Source: Flavipsychrobacter stenotrophus (lineage in GTDB: Bacteria > Bacteroidota > Bacteroidia > Chitinophagales > Chitinophagaceae). Taken from it: a DNA stretch of 6,870 nt. The position numbers were made by a program, and so were the translations under genes. The notes beneath the pieces were generated by a model. That model did not search any database. It saw nothing but the letters and a program-made list of their open reading frames with translations, and had not been told where the DNA came from. This document shows, one piece after another, positions 5,648 to 6,870 of the stretch; position 1 is the stretch's first letter; every line of letters starts with the position of its first letter. The stretch covers positions 1 through 6,870 of the forward strand of contig CANBQQ010000172.1 of assembly GCA_947371715.1 (NCBI GenBank), read 5' to 3'.

Positions 5648-5723
5648 TAGTTACTGATCAGGATAATACATCTTCCGCGAAATCCTTTACGCAAGGCATA
5701 TAACACCATAATCGACAATAGAT

Positions 5724-5731
5724 TACCTTTA
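5724..5731 (+). promoter_or_regulatory. Weak candidate -7 box for the transglutaminase-like gene
   Basis: TACCTTTA differs from TAnnTTTG only in its last base. It lies 21 bases upstream of the ATG at 5753, which would leave a leader of about 15 bases. No convincing -33 element is visible. This is a tentative call. Confidence 0.2.
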
Positions 5732-5752
5732 TGCAGTACTATCCTCATTGCT

Positions 5753-6870
5753 ATGTACAGGGTCTTTCTTACGGTCTTACTATTTGTGGCGGCTTCACTT
5801 TCGGTGTGTGCGTCTCCTGATAGTATTGGTAAGGTAAAGGAGCAAACTGGTCAGCACAATGACTACAAATACATAACCCACCAGGTGTGCGACAGTATAC
5901 ACTCTGATAAAGAAAAGGCTAAGGCGATATACAACTGGATAACTACCCATGTTGCGTATGATGTGTATGGCTTGCTACCGGGAGCGGAAAACACCAGAGA
6001 CCCCAATACGGTAATAAAGGAGGGAAGCGCAGTATGTATGGGCTACAGCATACTCTTCGATGCTATGTGCACAGAAGCCGGCATCCGCACCATAAATATT
6101 TCGGGGTATACCAAAGATGCGATATTCGATAAAGGTGATAAGCTGTACATACCCCGGCATATGTGGTCGGCACTGCTTATAGACGGAAAGTGGCAGATGG
6201 CAGATGTGACGTGGGGTGCCGGTTTTGTAAAACCTGATACCACCTGGTGGCGAAAACTGGTACATAATGTAACGGGCAGGCCTGTACGCAAAACGAATAT
6301 GAAATTTGTGTGGCAGTATGAGCGTAAATGGCTGCTGCAAGATCCTCTTGAATTCAGGTATACACATCTGCCTGCTTATCCGCCATTTCAGTTTACAGAC
6401 ACTGCGATGCCTATATCTGTTTTTGAGCAGGGAGATAGTGCTATAAGGGCATTTAATGCCATCAGCCATACCATTGATAACAGCGATGCATTGATTCGGC
6501 TGAGTAGTTTGGATGATACAGATATTCAGACCCTGTTTGCAGCAGATATCTATAAGTTCAACAACAGGTTTGCACTTGCAGCGGCTATTGACTACAATAT
6601 GCAGGCAATAGCAGTTATAGACTCTATAAAGGAAAACACCGACATGGAGCGATACAGAGCCATGGTAGCAGAAGCCTATGACCTGATGACGAAATCGCGG
6701 GACATGGTGAATGAACAATCGGTACTGACAACGGAGCAGTATAACACCCTTAAGAGTAAAAACATGCGAAAGTATACTGACGCCATGGATTACTTCCGCA
6801 ACCTGTACTCATCGGCAAGAAGAATGTCGAATGAAATAACGAGGTATCAGAAAGGATCGGAGCATATCCA
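5753..6870 (+). CDS. Secreted transglutaminase-like (papain-fold) protein, C-terminus cut by window edge
   Basis: ATG at 5753 opens a frame of 372 codons with no stop before the right edge. Residues 1-20 are a signal peptide (YRVFLTVLLFVAASLSVCA); cleavage after A20 is plausible, and LSVC (16-19) is a poor lipobox. A transglutaminase-like domain follows: the entry helix KAKAIYNWITTHVAYD (55-70), the nucleophile C95 in GSAVCMGYSILFDAMC (91-106), H136 in RHMWSALLIDGKW (135-147) and D151 in MADVTWGAG. The Cys-His-Asp triad and the HxW...D.W context are therefore complete. A Trp-rich segment around 160-200 and PLEFRYTHLPAYPP are typical of the Bacteroidota/KY-like subgroup. The remainder, about 215-372, is mostly helical and of unknown role. 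Members can be proteases, amidases or crosslinking enzymes, so the reaction cannot be chosen from sequence. It is divergent from the sigma operon with a 251-base shared control region. Confidence 0.88.
   Translation, partial: MYRVFLTVLLFVAASLSVCASPDSIGKVKEQTGQHNDYKYITHQVCDSIHSDKEKAKAIYNWITTHVAYDVYGLLPGAENTRDPNTVIKEGSAVCMGYSILFDAMCTEAGIRTINISGYTKDAIFDKGDKLYIPRHMWSALLIDGKWQMADVTWGAGFVKPDTTWWRKLVHNVTGRPVRKTNMKFVWQYERKWLLQDPLEFRYTHLPAYPPFQFTDTAMPISVFEQGDSAIRAFNAISHTIDNSDALIRLSSLDDTDIQTLFAADIYKFNNRFALAAAIDYNMQAIAVIDSIKENTDMERYRAMVAEAYDLMTKSRDMVNEQSVLTTEQYNTLKSKNMRKYTDAMDYFRNLYSSARRMSNEITRYQKGSEHI

Noticed and set aside
2940..5648. The 11-mer cgatggtaatt occurring in both intergenic regions (about 2941 and 5638) as a shared operator
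   Set aside because: Several 11-base matches are expected by chance in a window of this size. The copy near 2941 lacks the second arm of the dyad.
5975..6718. Long minus-strand open frame (247 codons) over the right end of the window
   Set aside because: It is the antisense of the transglutaminase-like gene, whose plus-strand frame has a signal peptide and an intact catalytic triad. The minus product is rich in Cys, His, Tyr and Arg and has no domain.

Overview
The window looks like chromosomal DNA from a Bacteroidota bacterium, probably Chitinophagaceae or a close relative. The pointers are the extended 'EKEKRAAELIIANKEL' coiled-coil histidine kinase, receiver-only response regulators of the Rcp1 type, an ECF sigma / membrane anti-sigma / DUF4097 operon, the lack of strong Shine-Dalgarno sequences, and an exact match to the Bacteroidota -7 promoter box (TAnnTTTG) upstream of the sigma gene. 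Phylum is a fairly safe inference; family is a guess.

Layout, left to right. (1) 1-194, minus: the first 64 codons of an exported or membrane-anchored protein that I do not recognise, cut by the window edge. (2) 281-2817, minus: a three-gene signalling cluster transcribed in the order receiver (2817-2359), histidine kinase (2295-760), receiver (706-281), with gaps of 63 and 53 bases. The kinase has no PAS, GAF or membrane segment. Its N-terminal half is instead a long coiled coil of twelve tandem units, eleven of 21 residues and one of 28, running straight into the dimerisation/phosphoacceptor helix. (3) 2818-3342: 525 bases with no convincing gene. They contain a strong double hairpin (about 3202-3267) that looks like a dispersed intergenic palindromic repeat, and an AT-rich palindrome. 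(4) 3343-5501, minus: a compact operon of ECF sigma factor, single-pass membrane anti-sigma-like protein (4-base overlap) and secreted DUF4097-type beta-repeat protein (12-base gap). (5) 5502-5752: the divergent control region, with a good promoter for the sigma operon. (6) 5753 to the right edge, plus: a secreted transglutaminase-like protein with an intact Cys-His-Asp triad, cut by the window end.

How the parts may work together. The receiver-kinase-receiver cluster is probably a cytoplasmic phosphotransfer module. Neither receiver carries an output domain, so its target must be another protein. The sigma/anti-sigma/DUF4097 operon is probably an envelope-response switch: the anti-sigma holds the sigma factor at the inner membrane and the exported DUF4097 protein is a co-regulated envelope component. 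The divergent transglutaminase-like protein is also exported and could belong to the same response, but the sequence does not prove that link.

The most distinctive element is the repeat-built kinase. The repeat unit closely resembles the helix immediately before its own phosphoacceptor site, and the one odd-length unit is longer by exactly one heptad, so coiled-coil register is kept. Related kinases with this repeat exist in Bacteroidota. I therefore regard the architecture as under-described rather than wholly new.
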